From Plasmodiophora brassicae (taxonomy: Eukaryota > Endomyxa: Phytomyxea > Phytomyxea > Plasmodiophorida): a DNA stretch of 64,000 nucleotides. Positions 1 through 10,654 of the stretch are shown here, piece after piece. Numbering within the stretch: position 1 is the stretch's first letter; each line of letters begins with the position of its first letter. Position numbers and translations under genes: made by a program. The DNA lies in the NCBI GenBank assembly GCA_036867785.1, contig CP145417.1, forward strand, positions 1,116,001 to 1,180,000, written 5' to 3'. The notes beneath the pieces were generated by a model. That model did no database searches. It was not told the DNA's origin and saw only the letters and a program-made list of their open reading frames with translations.

Positions 1-68
1 ACCAGTACTCCTATAATCATACGAATCTTAGTAAGTGTGTATTTCCATGTAAACACCACTGTTTCTGA

Positions 69-353
69 ATGTGTCAACTGCTCGTAGTGATCAAAACTGA
101 GATTGCGAGGCGCCGAGATGATCCGGAGATACGCCATCACCAAGAGGGATCTCAGGTGCGTCGGAAGAATCGAAAAGGCCCAATTGTGGCGCAGAATCCA
201 GATTCAAAGAAATTCACGTTCATCGCGAACCTTTGCGACGAGCTGTGCGATGATGATGATGATGATGAGGATTACACCTGGGTGCACCCCGACCTCGTTA
301 AGATGACGGCTCGTCATATAAAGCGCGCCAAGCAAGAGCTGAGGAATCGGTAA
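69..353 (+). CDS. Short hypothetical ORF with acidic run
   Basis: A 94-residue open frame with a basic start, a run of aspartates near the middle (about residues 61-67) and a basic C-terminal helix-like tail. No family is recognised. It lies just left of the palindromic cluster at 417-860 and close to the window edge, so it may be the last exon of a longer gene or part of a transposon whose rest is outside the window. It could also be a chance frame; the only support is its uneven charge pattern. Confidence 0.22.
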   Translation: MCQLLVVIKTEIARRRDDPEIRHHQEGSQVRRKNRKGPIVAQNPDSKKFTFIANLCDELCDDDDDDEDYTWVHPDLVKMTARHIKRAKQELRNR

Positions 354-416
354 TACAGTTTCACGCTCCGGCGGTGTGCGACGCGTCGCAATGGATACGG
401 GTTTCGTGCTTCGAAT

Positions 417-860
417 GCGCTACAAATTCGGTAGTAGAAGGGCTACAGCTGGGCTACATTAATGTAGCCGGTCTGTTACCGAACGGCTACATTTACGCTA
501 CATTAATGTAGCGTAACTGTAGCCTTCCGGCTACATCCAGACTACAAGTGTTGTAGCTAAAATGTGTCCAATCGGCTACATCTCAGATACATTGAATGTA
601 GCGTGTATGCGTCCGAAAGGCTACATTTGAGCTACATTAATGTAGCATGCACGTGCCCGGGGTGCTACATTTGAGCTACATTAATGTAGCATGTTTGTGG
701 CCGAAAGGCTACAAACACGCTACATCGAATGTAGCACAAATGTAGCCAACACGCTACAAACGTGACGCAGGCATGTAGCACCTCTGTTGTCGGGCGGCTA
801 CATGAATGTAGCGCCGATGCACCATTGCAAAACACCAAAATAATGTAGCACGCATGTAGC
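417..860. repeat. Cluster of GCTACA / TGTAGC palindromes
   Basis: The word GCTACA and its reverse complement TGTAGC occur many times here. The 16-bp palindrome GCTACATTAATGTAGC is seen at 453-468, 497-512, 631-646 and 675-690, with a variant at 719-735. The first copy is extended to 18 bp (452-469). The cluster opens with GCTACA at 419 and closes with TGTAGC at 860. GAAT stands on both sides (413-416 and 861-864), which could be a target duplication. It looks like the subterminal region of a DNA transposon or a small foldback element; no coding sequence is inside. Confidence 0.8.
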
Positions 861-865
861 GAATC

Positions 866-1196
866 TGCTGCCTGTGTTCACCCCAATTCCTTCGCGAAGT
901 TGATTTCGTTCATTGGACACCTGACGCCCTGACTCGTCGACTGGAGTACAGACTGTCGCCTAATGATGAAGCAGTTCTTGCTAGGCCTCACCAAATGCTT
1001 CCACCCAGGCAAGCCCGCAGCCCGTTCCCGGTGCGGCTAGAAGGGGACTATTATGTCACGACTGAGTCGTGTTGGCGACTTAGCCGGCACCAAATTGGGC
1101 TCCTTCGTAGCGCACTAGGTACAATAAACGTCCACGGCGCGGACCGACCTCAGTCGGTCAATCCGTGTGGTTGACTCATCGTGTTCGGTCGTCACA
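866..1196 (+). mobile_element. Ty3/gypsy relic (family D) with 3' LTR
   Basis: Around 885-1000 the + strand reads like the end of the RNase H region of the gypsy element at 19791-25816 (shared motif DALTRR), then passes directly to sequence like its 3' end. A purine-rich tract AAGGGGAC (about 1041-1048) is followed by a 143-bp LTR-like block (1054-1196, TG...CA) sharing AATAAACGTCCACGG with the family D LTR. It is a broken, old and heavily shortened copy. It abuts the next gypsy relic. Confidence 0.6.
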
Positions 1197-3817
1197 GTTT
1201 GGACACCTACACGAAGCATCCAGGGCGGACTGAACACGGCCCCGCAATTCCAAGCAAGGATGGTGAACATCTTCGACGACCTGATGGATCGAATGATGGT
1301 CTGGATTGATGATCTGCTGGGATTCGCGAAGACGGAGGCCGAGCTTCTGGAACTGCTGGCCAACGTATTCGAACGGGCACGCGAAGTCGGACTGAAGTTC
1401 AACCCTACGAAATGCACGATCTTCGCCAGGGAGCTGGTCTGGTGCGGGAAGATCTACTCTGGCAACGGCATTCGACATGACCCGGAACGGATAGCCGCTC
1501 TGACAAGCATGCCGGAGCCGAAGACGGTTAAAGACCTGCAGCAACTGATGTGGGCGGTGGGATGGATGCGCACGACCATCCCGGACTACCCCTACATCAT
1601 CGAACCACTACAGGAGGTCGTTGGCCGGGCGAATGAGGAGCTGAAACGAACGAAGTCCAGTTCTTATGCTCATTGACGGTGGACGCGATGGGCTGGTCTG
1701 AACGACAACGAGAAGCATTCGAGAAGCTGCGGGCGGTGCTGGTCGAACACGTGCAACTGGCCTACCCCAAGAAGGATTTCCAGACCTGCCTCTTCACGGA
1801 CGCAAGCGAATTCGCATGGTCGGCGGTCGTGACTCAGATTCCAATGGAGGACATCGAATTGCCGATCAGTGAGCAACGACATGAACCGCTGGCGTTCCAC
1901 GGGAAACGCTTCGACAACACGCAGCTACGGTGGCCTATCATCGAGAAAGAGGCAGCGGCGATCGTCCAGGCGACTACGCGAGGCGATTTCTTGCTGTAAA
2001 CCGGACGTGAGTTCCTGCTCTACTGCGATCATCGGAATCTACGATACATCTTCAACAACGCCATGGAGATGAAGAAGCACACAGCCGCAAAGCTGGAGCG
2101 GTGGTCCGTTCATCTGCAAGGATTCCGGTACAAAATGGTGGACATCAACGGGGAGGACAATGCGTGGGCAGATCTACTGACGCGATGGGGCGCGGGTCGA
2201 ATCGCGCTTACGGGTCGGGCAACTCGAGTCATGTCCATGGAAGACCTGCGAGTAACCCCCATGGCGCACGACGGATTCGAATGGCCTCGTGAAGCCGACA
2301 TACGACAATCCCAGAAGCTGCTGACCGACGACGAGAAGGCAGCACTCAAGGCGCAATGGGATGCTCGCGACAAACTGTGGAAGTCTGACTCTGGACAGGT
2401 GTTAATTCCAAGCCATGACGACGCGGAGACGTTACGACTACGGATCGTGGTCGGCAGTGCTATGCATCGTGGCGGGACAACCACCAAAGAAGCGGTCATG
2501 AGACGATTCCGCTGGACTGGAGTGGAGGAGAACGTGCAACAAATGTGCGATCACTGCCTGCACGGGTCAGGCTGTTCACGGTCACAAAAGGTTTCAGGTG
2601 CTGCATATGGACTACACGTACGTCGAGCCGGTTCGCGGAGCGGACCACGACTACAAGTACATATTGCTGCTCAAGGACGACTTCTCGCGACTCGTCCGCC
2701 TGATTCCTTGCACGAACGCGACGGCCCGAACTGCAGCTGATTCCCTGATGGCGTGGATCGCTGACTTCGGGACGCCAGAGATCGTGATTACCGATGGTGG
2801 TTCACATTTCACCGCTGAGGTGATGGAGGATCTGAGTCGGCTACGTCACGTTGCGCACCACATCACGTTGGCGTACTGTCCATGGTCGAATAGAACGGTC
2901 GAACGGGCGAATGGAACGGTCGTGGAGATGCTGAGGAGTCTACTGAATGAGAACCAGATCGCCACCCACAACTGGCCGTACGCATGTCAGCTGGTGCAGC
3001 ATGCCATGAACCATACACCTTCAAGGCGTCGTGGAGGTCATGCACCGGTGACGGCGGCGTTTGGCATCCAACCGGAGAATTCTCTAGACCTGATCTGGGA
3101 CTTGAAGGCTAGCGATTGGCGGCCTGTGAATCATGCGACCATTACTCAGCACATCGAGAAGATGAAGGACGATTTCGACAACATACAAGGATGTCGAGAT
3201 GGGCAAGAGAAACGGCATCGAGCCAATGTCCAGCAGCGCAGCAGGCAGCTGCTACTGGAGACGATGAAGCATTCATTCCAGGCGACTACGGCTTGTGCGC
3301 ACGACCGAACATGGGCCCGGGAAACAAACTGATCGCCAAGTGGAATGGCCCGTTCCGTGTGCTGCAGCGACTGAACGATCAGGTGTACCTGCTGTACGAT
3401 CCTCTCCACGAGAAGGAGTTTCGGGCGCACATCCAACGGGTCAGACGATATGCTGATGGGAAGTTGAACATGACGGCGACGATGAAGAAGCTTCTTCAGC
3501 ACTCGAATCACAAGCTCTTGGTGGAGAATCTAGTTGACTGCCGATACAATGCGAGCGAGAAGCGAATCGAAATCAAAGTGCTCTGGGAAGGATTCGAGGA
3601 ATCGGACGCCACATGGGAACCGGCGAACATCATAATCGAGGACGTGCCGAGGATGGGTCGTGATCTGTATGACCGACTGGGAGATGACCACCCTCAGGCG
3701 GAGGAGTTGCGAACACTGTTGAACTCGGCGGCGACGAACGGGAATCGCCAGCCTGCCTCGAAACGACGTCAAGCAAAAGGAGCGCGACGTCAGAGGACTA
3801 AACGACAACGGAATTGA
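1197..3817 (+). mobile_element. Ty3/gypsy relic A: RT end, RNase H, integrase, chromodomain
   Basis: The + strand carries in order the back half of a reverse transcriptase (about 1200-1660), RNase H (1680-2230), a zinc-binding integrase start (about 2400-2560), the integrase core (2600-3100) and a C-terminal chromodomain (about 3500-3700, motif EGFEESDATWEP). The part order is that of a chromodomain-bearing Ty3/gypsy element. The front half and both LTRs are not recognised. The same family is seen at 31357-52314, at 26946-27382 and, as gag, at 17.5 kb. It is a broken fossil with several breaks. Confidence 0.85.
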
Positions 3818-4828
3818 CGATATGATGATGGACCGGCTGGAACATGGTAAAATAGCTGGTCGAAGGTTGCTAACTGTACATAGGCAACGAGGAACAACGA
3901 CGCGAAAACGGAAAGGACGTCGATCGGACGCACGGTGCGCGGAGCACCTGCGTGGGCACGGGGCCCGAACCACTGGGCATGGGACTCAGTCTGGGAACAT
4001 TCAGCAAATTGGCCACTGAATGGGATCATGTACCAAATGGAAACCAACGGTATGGAACTCGCATATGCATGGGGAAACACTCCGCCACAGTCGGATCCTA
4101 AAGATTGGACTTCGGCTAACCCTGGTAGTCAAACGGACGCCAGTCATCGGACTCCTAAAGATTGGGCTTCGGTGAACCGATATCGGATGGGAACGAAACT
4201 AACTACGGATGCACATGGCTGGACGCGGTGTGGGTATTCGTGGTGGTTGCGAGCGGAACTTACTGGACGCAGTAGTGAGCTCACAACCGGCGCTGATGTA
4301 GTGTGCTGGACGCAACTCACAGAATCAGTGCATGGGGAACGGGAAGTGGAATTGGATGGGGCTGGGTGCGAATTGGGAACTGTGGGAATTTGAAATGGTG
4401 CCTTAATGTCGGCGTATGACTTGTCGTACACCACAAGGGGACGGTTGGCTGGATCACTGGGAAATATGGAACGTTTGGTGACTCGCTGGAGTGATTTGGA
4501 ATGGATGGGTGCCTGTAACGAGGTGACCACCTCCCACGTGGGGGTGGATGTCGTCAGTATGGCTGAGAACTGTTAGCACTATGCTGACATGGTCCGGCGA
4601 ATCTGATTCACCCAACTCCGTCCTTATTGCGATGAGTCTAATCTCAAGAAACGGGCGTGACCAATCTGAACGCGCACACGAACCAAGTAACGCCTACGTG
4701 TCGCACGAACGCAGCAACGAGCCTACGTATCTCTACGTCTGCATCCAGGTCATGTTCGGAAAAGGGCAGTGTAGACGGTGGAGCAGTGCAGCATGCCCTG
4801 TGGCAGCCAGAGATACCAAGAATACCAT
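3818..4828. other. About 1 kb without a recognised gene
   Basis: This may hold the 3' end of gypsy relic A and then unassigned DNA. A 152-codon frame (3935-4393) is tryptophan-rich and looks like chance. Two near-copies of a block containing CCTAAAGATTGG (around 4099 and 4153) show a degenerate direct repeat. No terminator, RNA or transposon end could be supported, and no CACTG terminus for the outer CACTA element was found. Confidence 0.5.
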
Positions 4829-5200
4829 CTAGGAGAGGCAGAGACCAGGAGAGTCCGTACGGCATGCGGGAAGGCCGGACGGCAGAAGGGGGAGAAGGAG
4901 AAGGATGAGGGATCTGGGAACGAGGACGCTGAGGTTCTCTATACACGATCTACATATACGAATCCGACGGCAAGATTGAAGTCGAGAGGGTAGGCGGACA
5001 GAACCGAATTGTTCCCTGACGGGTTCGGAGTCACAGAAGGCGTCGAACATTGCCAAATTGTCCTTCGCCAGGAAGAACGTATTCATACGAACACCAATTT
5101 CACGCTCGAATTTCTGAACGAGGCGCTGATATTGGGTTCTCCAGGGATGGCCGCGTGTCATTTGCCACTGTTAAGGATCAATGAGGCTCGCGTGCAGCCA
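4829..5200 (-). pseudogene. CACTA transposase, C-terminal part of outer copy
   Basis: The minus strand encodes a stretch with HPWRTQYQRLVQKFER that matches the inner copy (HPWRRKYVQLVEQFER, about 7.5 kb). Just upstream, at about 5160-5230, a frame resembles the inner copy's MERAWLRATL but contains an in-frame stop (LIDP*QW). With the piece ending at 10655 it makes up one transposase interrupted by the inner element: the flanking bases are CGC at 5232-5234 and CGC at 10655-10657. Homology ends near 4.95 kb, so the last exons are missing. Confidence 0.75.
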
Positions 5201-5234
5201 TGCACGTTCCAGAACAGTTAGTTGAGTTTCCCGC

Positions 5235-5345
5235 CACTGAAAAAATATCAGTGCCGAATTAGTGCCGTCCCCTTCATTACCCAATCGGCACCTTTTCGGC
5301 GTTTAGCGGCACCAATTCGGCACTAGGTAGTGCCAATTAAGTGCC
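5235..5345. repeat. CACTA left terminus with subterminal AGTGCC words
   Basis: The terminus CACTGA at 5235 is followed by AGTGCCGAATTAGTGCC, CGGCACC and GGCACTAGGTAGTGCC words in both orientations within about 110 bp. In the En/Spm group such short subterminal repeats in both orientations are where the element-encoded DNA-binding protein attaches; applying this role here is inference from position and word pattern. Confidence 0.8.
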
Positions 5346-6772
5346 GTTTTCGGGACCGGATTTCCCAAAAAATGCGCTCCACGGGCATTCTCCAAAAATC
5401 TCGATTGAATTTTTGCTCCGTCCAGTAATAGAATAGAATGGTACCCCTGATTCTATTGCCGTTAACAATAGAATAGAATAAGATTAACGAATGGTTTATT
5501 GAACGGTAACTGTTTCTTGATGGGCGCCGATCCGCCGTTAACCACGACGCCAATATGCCTTCCGGATCGCCTAAGTGGCAGAGCTTCATTGTCCGCCACC
5601 CACGAACATCCTCAGGGCCTAAAACCTGCATGTCAAATGATGCAACTGGATGTGAACAACAACGGTCGTACCCTCCACCGCCCCTGCCCGCAAGGCCGCC
5701 TATATTCATACATAACTCAATGAGGGAACACATGATGTTAAACGTTGTCGTTGCGTACCATTGGGGCCAGCCGGATGCGAAGGCACTTGATACTGGGACT
5801 GCATCCGAACGCATTGTAAGTAATGGAGTCGCCAGAACCATCGAAAACGTACCGCGTCCCGCAGCGCCGCCTTGATCGCGCCCGAGAATAAAGAATAAAA
5901 TGAGGTGCTGGCGAAGACGAGTTCCTCCGCCGCTTGGATGTACTCGTTCCTCAACTGGAATAGGAACTGGAATAGGTTACTGTTCCGTACTGCACATCAA
6001 GCTGACTGTTATCAAATCAAACGCCGGAGGCAGACGTGGTCGAGTACGTGACAGGTCACGGAAGATGGCATTGCGCGCCGGACTCGCAGGAGATGAGGTC
6101 CTGCGACGAACCTGCCCCGTCCTTCTGTGTAGCGCCCTCCTGTACTGCTTGATGACTTCGGCAAATTAGAAACGCATATAAAGTGGAATTCCAAACAATC
6201 GACATACGCTGGCGGGTGTCTTCCATGGTCCACTCTTGAGCGGGCAAGCCCAGCTGTACCGCCGCCTCCGCCAGGATTCTCTGATGCAGGACGGCGTTCT
6301 GAGTGGGACAGTTCCGCTCCCGATGGCCTGACGTGTACACACTGATAAACGAGAGCAATTAACGTCCTTGACTTCGGACACACACAAACGAATACCTGGC
6401 ATACAGACCAGGAAACCAAGCGCACAGAACCTTGCGCTCCGGCGTCAGGGCCCGGTGAGGTCCTTGCGCTGCGAACCGTTCGTATACCGATGCGTCTGCT
6501 GCCGATGGCATTTGAAGAATGAGGATGCGGGTGCCAAGTCGTCGTCGGTGTCGGGACCCGGATCGGAATTTGGATCGCGCGCCACCTAGTCAGTGAGTGG
6601 TGGAGGAACAGCGTCGGGCCCCATTCGACAATCGTGTGGTGAAGAGGGCCCCATCGGGACCGGGACGGAAGAAAACGGTGCCCTGGTGGGGAACTACCGA
6701 GCCGGCGCTGCGAAAGGGGCGCCCTCTCAGGCGCTACGGTTGTGAAGGTTAGACGCGCCGTGCAGAATGTTT
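5346..6772. other. 3' non-coding part of inner CACTA element
   Basis: About 1.4 kb between the transposase stop and the terminus. It holds further short word clusters: AATAGAATAGAAT with ATTCTATTG (5425-5480) and GGAAC/GTTCC around GGAATAGG (5945-5985). On the minus strand a 100-residue frame (6056-6358) with a predicted helical, charged centre could be part of a second element protein, but no family is recognised. No clear gene can be supported. Confidence 0.45.
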
Positions 6773-9700
6773 TTATTCGTTGGGCACTGTAGAATATAGA
6801 CAGCTCGGTGCCATGTTGCCACGAGGAACTACGCAGACGAGTTTAGCGTGTACATGACGGCCACCACACGGAATTTGGCAGGCAACAAGGACGACATTGT
6901 TGCTTTCGATCTCATTGACAGCAACCCAGGGCGATTCGTCATCGCCAGGACGGATAGGATTGCCTGAACAAATGTACAAATCAATACATGAGAAACATCC
7001 ACGAAGAGCATGCGAACCTCTGATGAACTGCGGCAGTCTCCCGCCGACAGATCCCCCAACACGCTTGAGCTTCTTCCAGGCGGAAACGCGGATGATCGGG
7101 AAAAGGGTAGATTGGCCATGACCATCGTAATACGGTAACTCCAGCATGCAGAACATTTCGGCTGTTCCAAGGTAGAGGCCGTCGTCAGTGAAGTTCGCCA
7201 AGAAGTGACGATTGCTCGACTTCCGGTAGGAGGTATCAGCATCCTGTGTAGGAAAGATACACGCACCTAAGAATTGCAACGAGTAAATACGATTAACAGC
7301 AGCATCCGCCATACGAAAGACGTACCGACTAGAAGACGATCGCAGCAATCCAGGCGACTTGGAAGGCATAGACCATGGTACTGCTGCTGAATGTCCCCAG
7401 TCTGACAAAAAGCGTCAAAGTTTGACAGCTGGCGCCTGACGTGGTGATACGAGGATATCTGAACGCCAGTCGAACGTTCGAACTGCTCGACAAGCTGCAC
7501 GTACTTGCGCCTCCACGGATGGTTGCGTAAGCTGGGCCACTGCTCCTCGTCGACCAGTGTCGCACGCAGCCAGGCTCGCTCCATAGTGTTCAGCACGTAC
7601 GCCTTGATTTCGCCTTTGAATTCAATCGGTAGCGACGCCGGAAACGAGTCCGGGCACCCGAACAGAAACACGGGTTGTCGTTGTCGAACATGTACATACT
7701 GTGTAGGTCTAGCCTCAGCAACGCTGCCGCGGAGATCAGCTGAACGTTGCCGGCGGTGTTCATTGTGAAGCCTTGCGTGGCTGTCAGGATCGACTTCATC
7801 CTCTTGATCCACCGTTCCATTGGATAGGTCCATACGAAACCAGAAAGAGGGCCCCATTGGCGAATGACTTCCGGAAGGTGGATCATCGAATGCATCTGAA
7901 CGGCAACAGTGCGGCGATGAATGTACAGATACGACATTGATAATCGGGGCACGTACCGATATCGTCAACAGCTTGCCAGGAATTACAGTTTCCAGCCGGG
8001 CACACGCATCGAGGAACATTTGCGCCACAGTGTCGAACGACGAACGGTCGAAGGACTTCGACAGAATCATCATCGATGAGTGCATGAAAGCGAAAACAGT
8101 TCCCCAGGATAGGGCAGAATCGGAACTGTTGAACAGGGCCGTGCCAATCAAACCCGCAAAGATGGCGATTCCGACATCACTTGCCCAAATCAGCAATCGT
8201 GAGATTCCATCGAAGACTGGTACGGGTTCTTCGGGCGGTCACAGTTTCCGGTGGGCCACTCCAACGACTCTATCGCACTACCAATCTGCCTTGCAGCAGA
8301 CGAAGCCAAAGTCGTCGCTGGAAAACGGCGATTGTTGGGAAGCGTCAACACGGAACGTCGGGAACAACGCGACCAAACGCACGATCGATCTAATCCGCAA
8401 ATGAGTTTGACGATGAAGTACAACAAATTGCGATCAAACCTCTGGAGAAAGCAATTCTTTGCCATTCCCATGCCAATCGAAGCACTTGACCAGACGCGGG
8501 ATAACACGCATACAAAATGCATGCATGGGATCATGCACGTACTGCGAAGCATGGCCGAACCCGCTTAATAATCCGACTGAATAGATGTCATGGCCAGGGA
8601 CTCGATGCCCACCGGTATCACCAGATGTCATTCGCAGACGCATCTCGGAATCCAGTTTCGGTTTAGCATCCTTGAGAAACTGGCATTCCTGCCGTCTAGT
8701 TCGATCGCGATCTCGGTCGTCTGGACTTTCCGGGAACTTACTTCTTCCCAGTTCGGTCATCGACGTGAAAAACGATCTACTCATCTGAGTACAAAGTCTT
8801 AGACGGCCGTGCAAATCGTGAATATTATAGCGGCTTACAGCCTCTCGGATGTCTTCAGAAGACCATTGCCAAAGACCTGGAAACACAGTAGCGTGGCTCG
8901 CCGCGAAATGATAGCCTTGAACGTGACACCGGTTGCAGGCGTCCAGCTTTCCGCCTTGGGAGCAACGAGTTGTGAGGCTGAACTCTTTGTAATCTAATGT
9001 CTGTCACAAATTGGATATATGTAAGCAGAAATGACACGAGCAGATGGAGAAGGGAGTACGTACAGCACACGATAGAACTGCCCTTGCAGTTGCCGTCCCA
9101 GTTGTCGCATCGAACAGAGGGAACCCGAGTTGGAACATCAGGTTTAATTCGAACGTGTCGAGGCGAAGAAACGCTGCACGATGACCTCGCGCGATGTGCG
9201 GTACTAAACCGACTGCATGGATAAGGCCGAGGTTACACCGGACCTCAGGAGGCAGACTCAAGAGTATCTGAATGAGCGGAGTAACCGATTCCGATCCCCA
9301 TCTCAAGACGTCGGCGCCGTCAATGCCAGACGTCACCGCAAGAGGGTATTCGTTGAAGCGCAGCGCCTCCAGCATGAAAGGACCATACGTATCTTTGAAA
9401 TACTGGCCGTCTGTCCAGTCGCGAATGGTGTCGGAAGAACAAACTCCCAAGAGAATATTTCGATGTCGGTCGATTTCCGACCGAATGATGCCAGACATGT
9501 GTGCCGACCGAAACAACGATTGGAGAAATAGGATGCGGGAAAGTAGAAGAAACGTTCGGATGCCTTCGAGCAGCACTCCTGGTCCGGTGGAGAGTCGCAG
9601 GCTGGCCACATGTGACCGTTGCAGCAAACGCGATACTCGAGGGACGGTATCGAAACGCCCGACTCCGACAGATAGGAGCGTAGCTGGGCAAGAGTGGTGA

Positions 9701-10322
9701 TGCCCCCAGAACGTTGCAGCGAAAGAACAGGATCGGCGTTTAAACATTCTTCAAGGTCGTCCACAGGACAGCCCTTGCTGGCAGCGTATTCCTTAAACTA
9801 CCAGAATTAGAGACACAGCTAACGTTCGTCAGACACGGTGCTTACGAATTTCGTATACTCGGCTTGGCGCCTTACGTCATCCTTGCTTAGTCGTTCTAAT
9901 GAGCGACACAGGGACGCCTGCGTATCCTGCCCGCGGGCAAACTCATCCAAGCACTCCAGCGCACGTATGGAGGACGGATCCACCTGCAACGAAACCACGC
10001 GCTTCGGAATCTCGACTTTCAGAAACTCGGATAGGACGACCTCATTCCGGTACTTCCGAAGGAATTCCGCCGACCGGATGTGGTCGGCAGACATCCCTGC
10101 AACGTCGTCTGATAAGCCGGCCGTGAAGTCGAAATAGATTAACGGCGGACCATCATGAAGCCAGGATACAGCCATTGTTTGTCTGATCGGACGATCCATT
10201 TCGTCAGGGATGCCGACACCATGGCGCGGGTTCAGAATAGGGTCGTTTCTTGCATCGGCGGCAAGAAAGCCTTCTCGTGGAAATAAACGAATGATGGGGT
10301 TAGCATCCTCCATGGTATCCAA
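6773..10322 (-). pseudogene. CACTA transposase (Tnp2-like, DUF4218-like end), inner copy
   Basis: Minus-strand exons. The likely first exon (10322 to about 9819) starts MDTMEDANPIIRLF. The next block (9764-9004) carries a cysteine-rich patch, DWTDGQYF and DGADVLRWGSES, and reads like the Transposase_21 region. Then come HASQYVHDPMHAF (about 8540), where D and H fit the Tnp2 DxMH motif; the DUF4218-like block HSMIHLPEVIRQWGP...FVWTYPMERW (about 7780-7900); HPWRRKYVQL (about 7.5 kb); and a C-terminal exon ending ARANM-like at 6773. A clean 59-bp intron is at 7267-7325. In the 9.5-kb block the frame changes between FFYFPASYF and FLQSLFRS, while the outer copy reads through, so this copy carries a frameshift. 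The role would be cutting and pasting the element at its CACTG ends. Confidence 0.7.
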
Positions 10323-10509
10323 CCGGATGGACGATAGCCAGATCCAGACGAAGCCGTCGAAGCGAGGTGAGCTAGATTTTGGTGCCGTTGTCGCGTCTCA
10401 CACACAGGTACAACGATCGTCCACAGATCGAACGCGACGATCGGAAGTCAACGACTGGCGCAAAAAATGGGGCATTCCGGCGGCTTGACGTCACAATTTG
10501 TTTGGTGCG

Positions 10510-10654
10510 TTGGACCTGTTGGCACTATTTCGGCACTCCAGGATATGCACCTGCACCACATCGGCACTTCCCTATTGTTGGCTCCTGGAATCGGCACCTT
10601 CCTCGGCACTCGGGAAGATAGGGGCACCAATTTGGCACTCCTCTTTTTCCAGTG
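10510..10654. repeat. CACTA right terminus with subterminal AGTGCC words
   Basis: Read on the minus strand from 10654: CACTGGAAAAAGAGGAGTGCC, then many AGTGCC/GGCAC words in both orientations down to about 10510. It mirrors the left end at 5235. The first transposase exon begins about 330 bases further in, so this is the 5' (promoter) end of the element. Confidence 0.8.

Larger units (their letters stand above)
5235..10654 (-). mobile_element. Inner CACTA (EnSpm-type) transposon, complete ends
   Basis: A 5,420-bp element. The left end starts CACTGAAAAA at 5235; the right end, read on the minus strand from 10654, starts CACTGGAAAA. Both then run into AGTGCC/GGCACT repeats. The 3-bp sequence CGC stands on both sides (5232-5234 and 10655-10657), as expected for the CACTA superfamily. 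It encodes a Tnp2-like transposase on the minus strand and sits inside the transposase gene of an older copy of its own family. The ends look complete, but the transposase frame has at least one break, so the copy is probably not self-sufficient. Confidence 0.9.

Noticed and set aside
69-353. tRNA or other RNA gene near the left edge or elsewhere
   Set aside because: No cloverleaf with intact T and D arms was found by eye; the only tRNA-like match is the copia primer word, which is a primer-binding site.
417-860. CRISPR-like array
   Set aside because: Repeats are palindromes at irregular spacing, no leader or cas gene, and the window is eukaryotic.
3935-4393. 152-codon tryptophan-rich ORF
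   Set aside because: Composition is odd, it contains a nucleotide-level direct repeat, matches no family and lies in the tail of a gypsy relic; read as chance.
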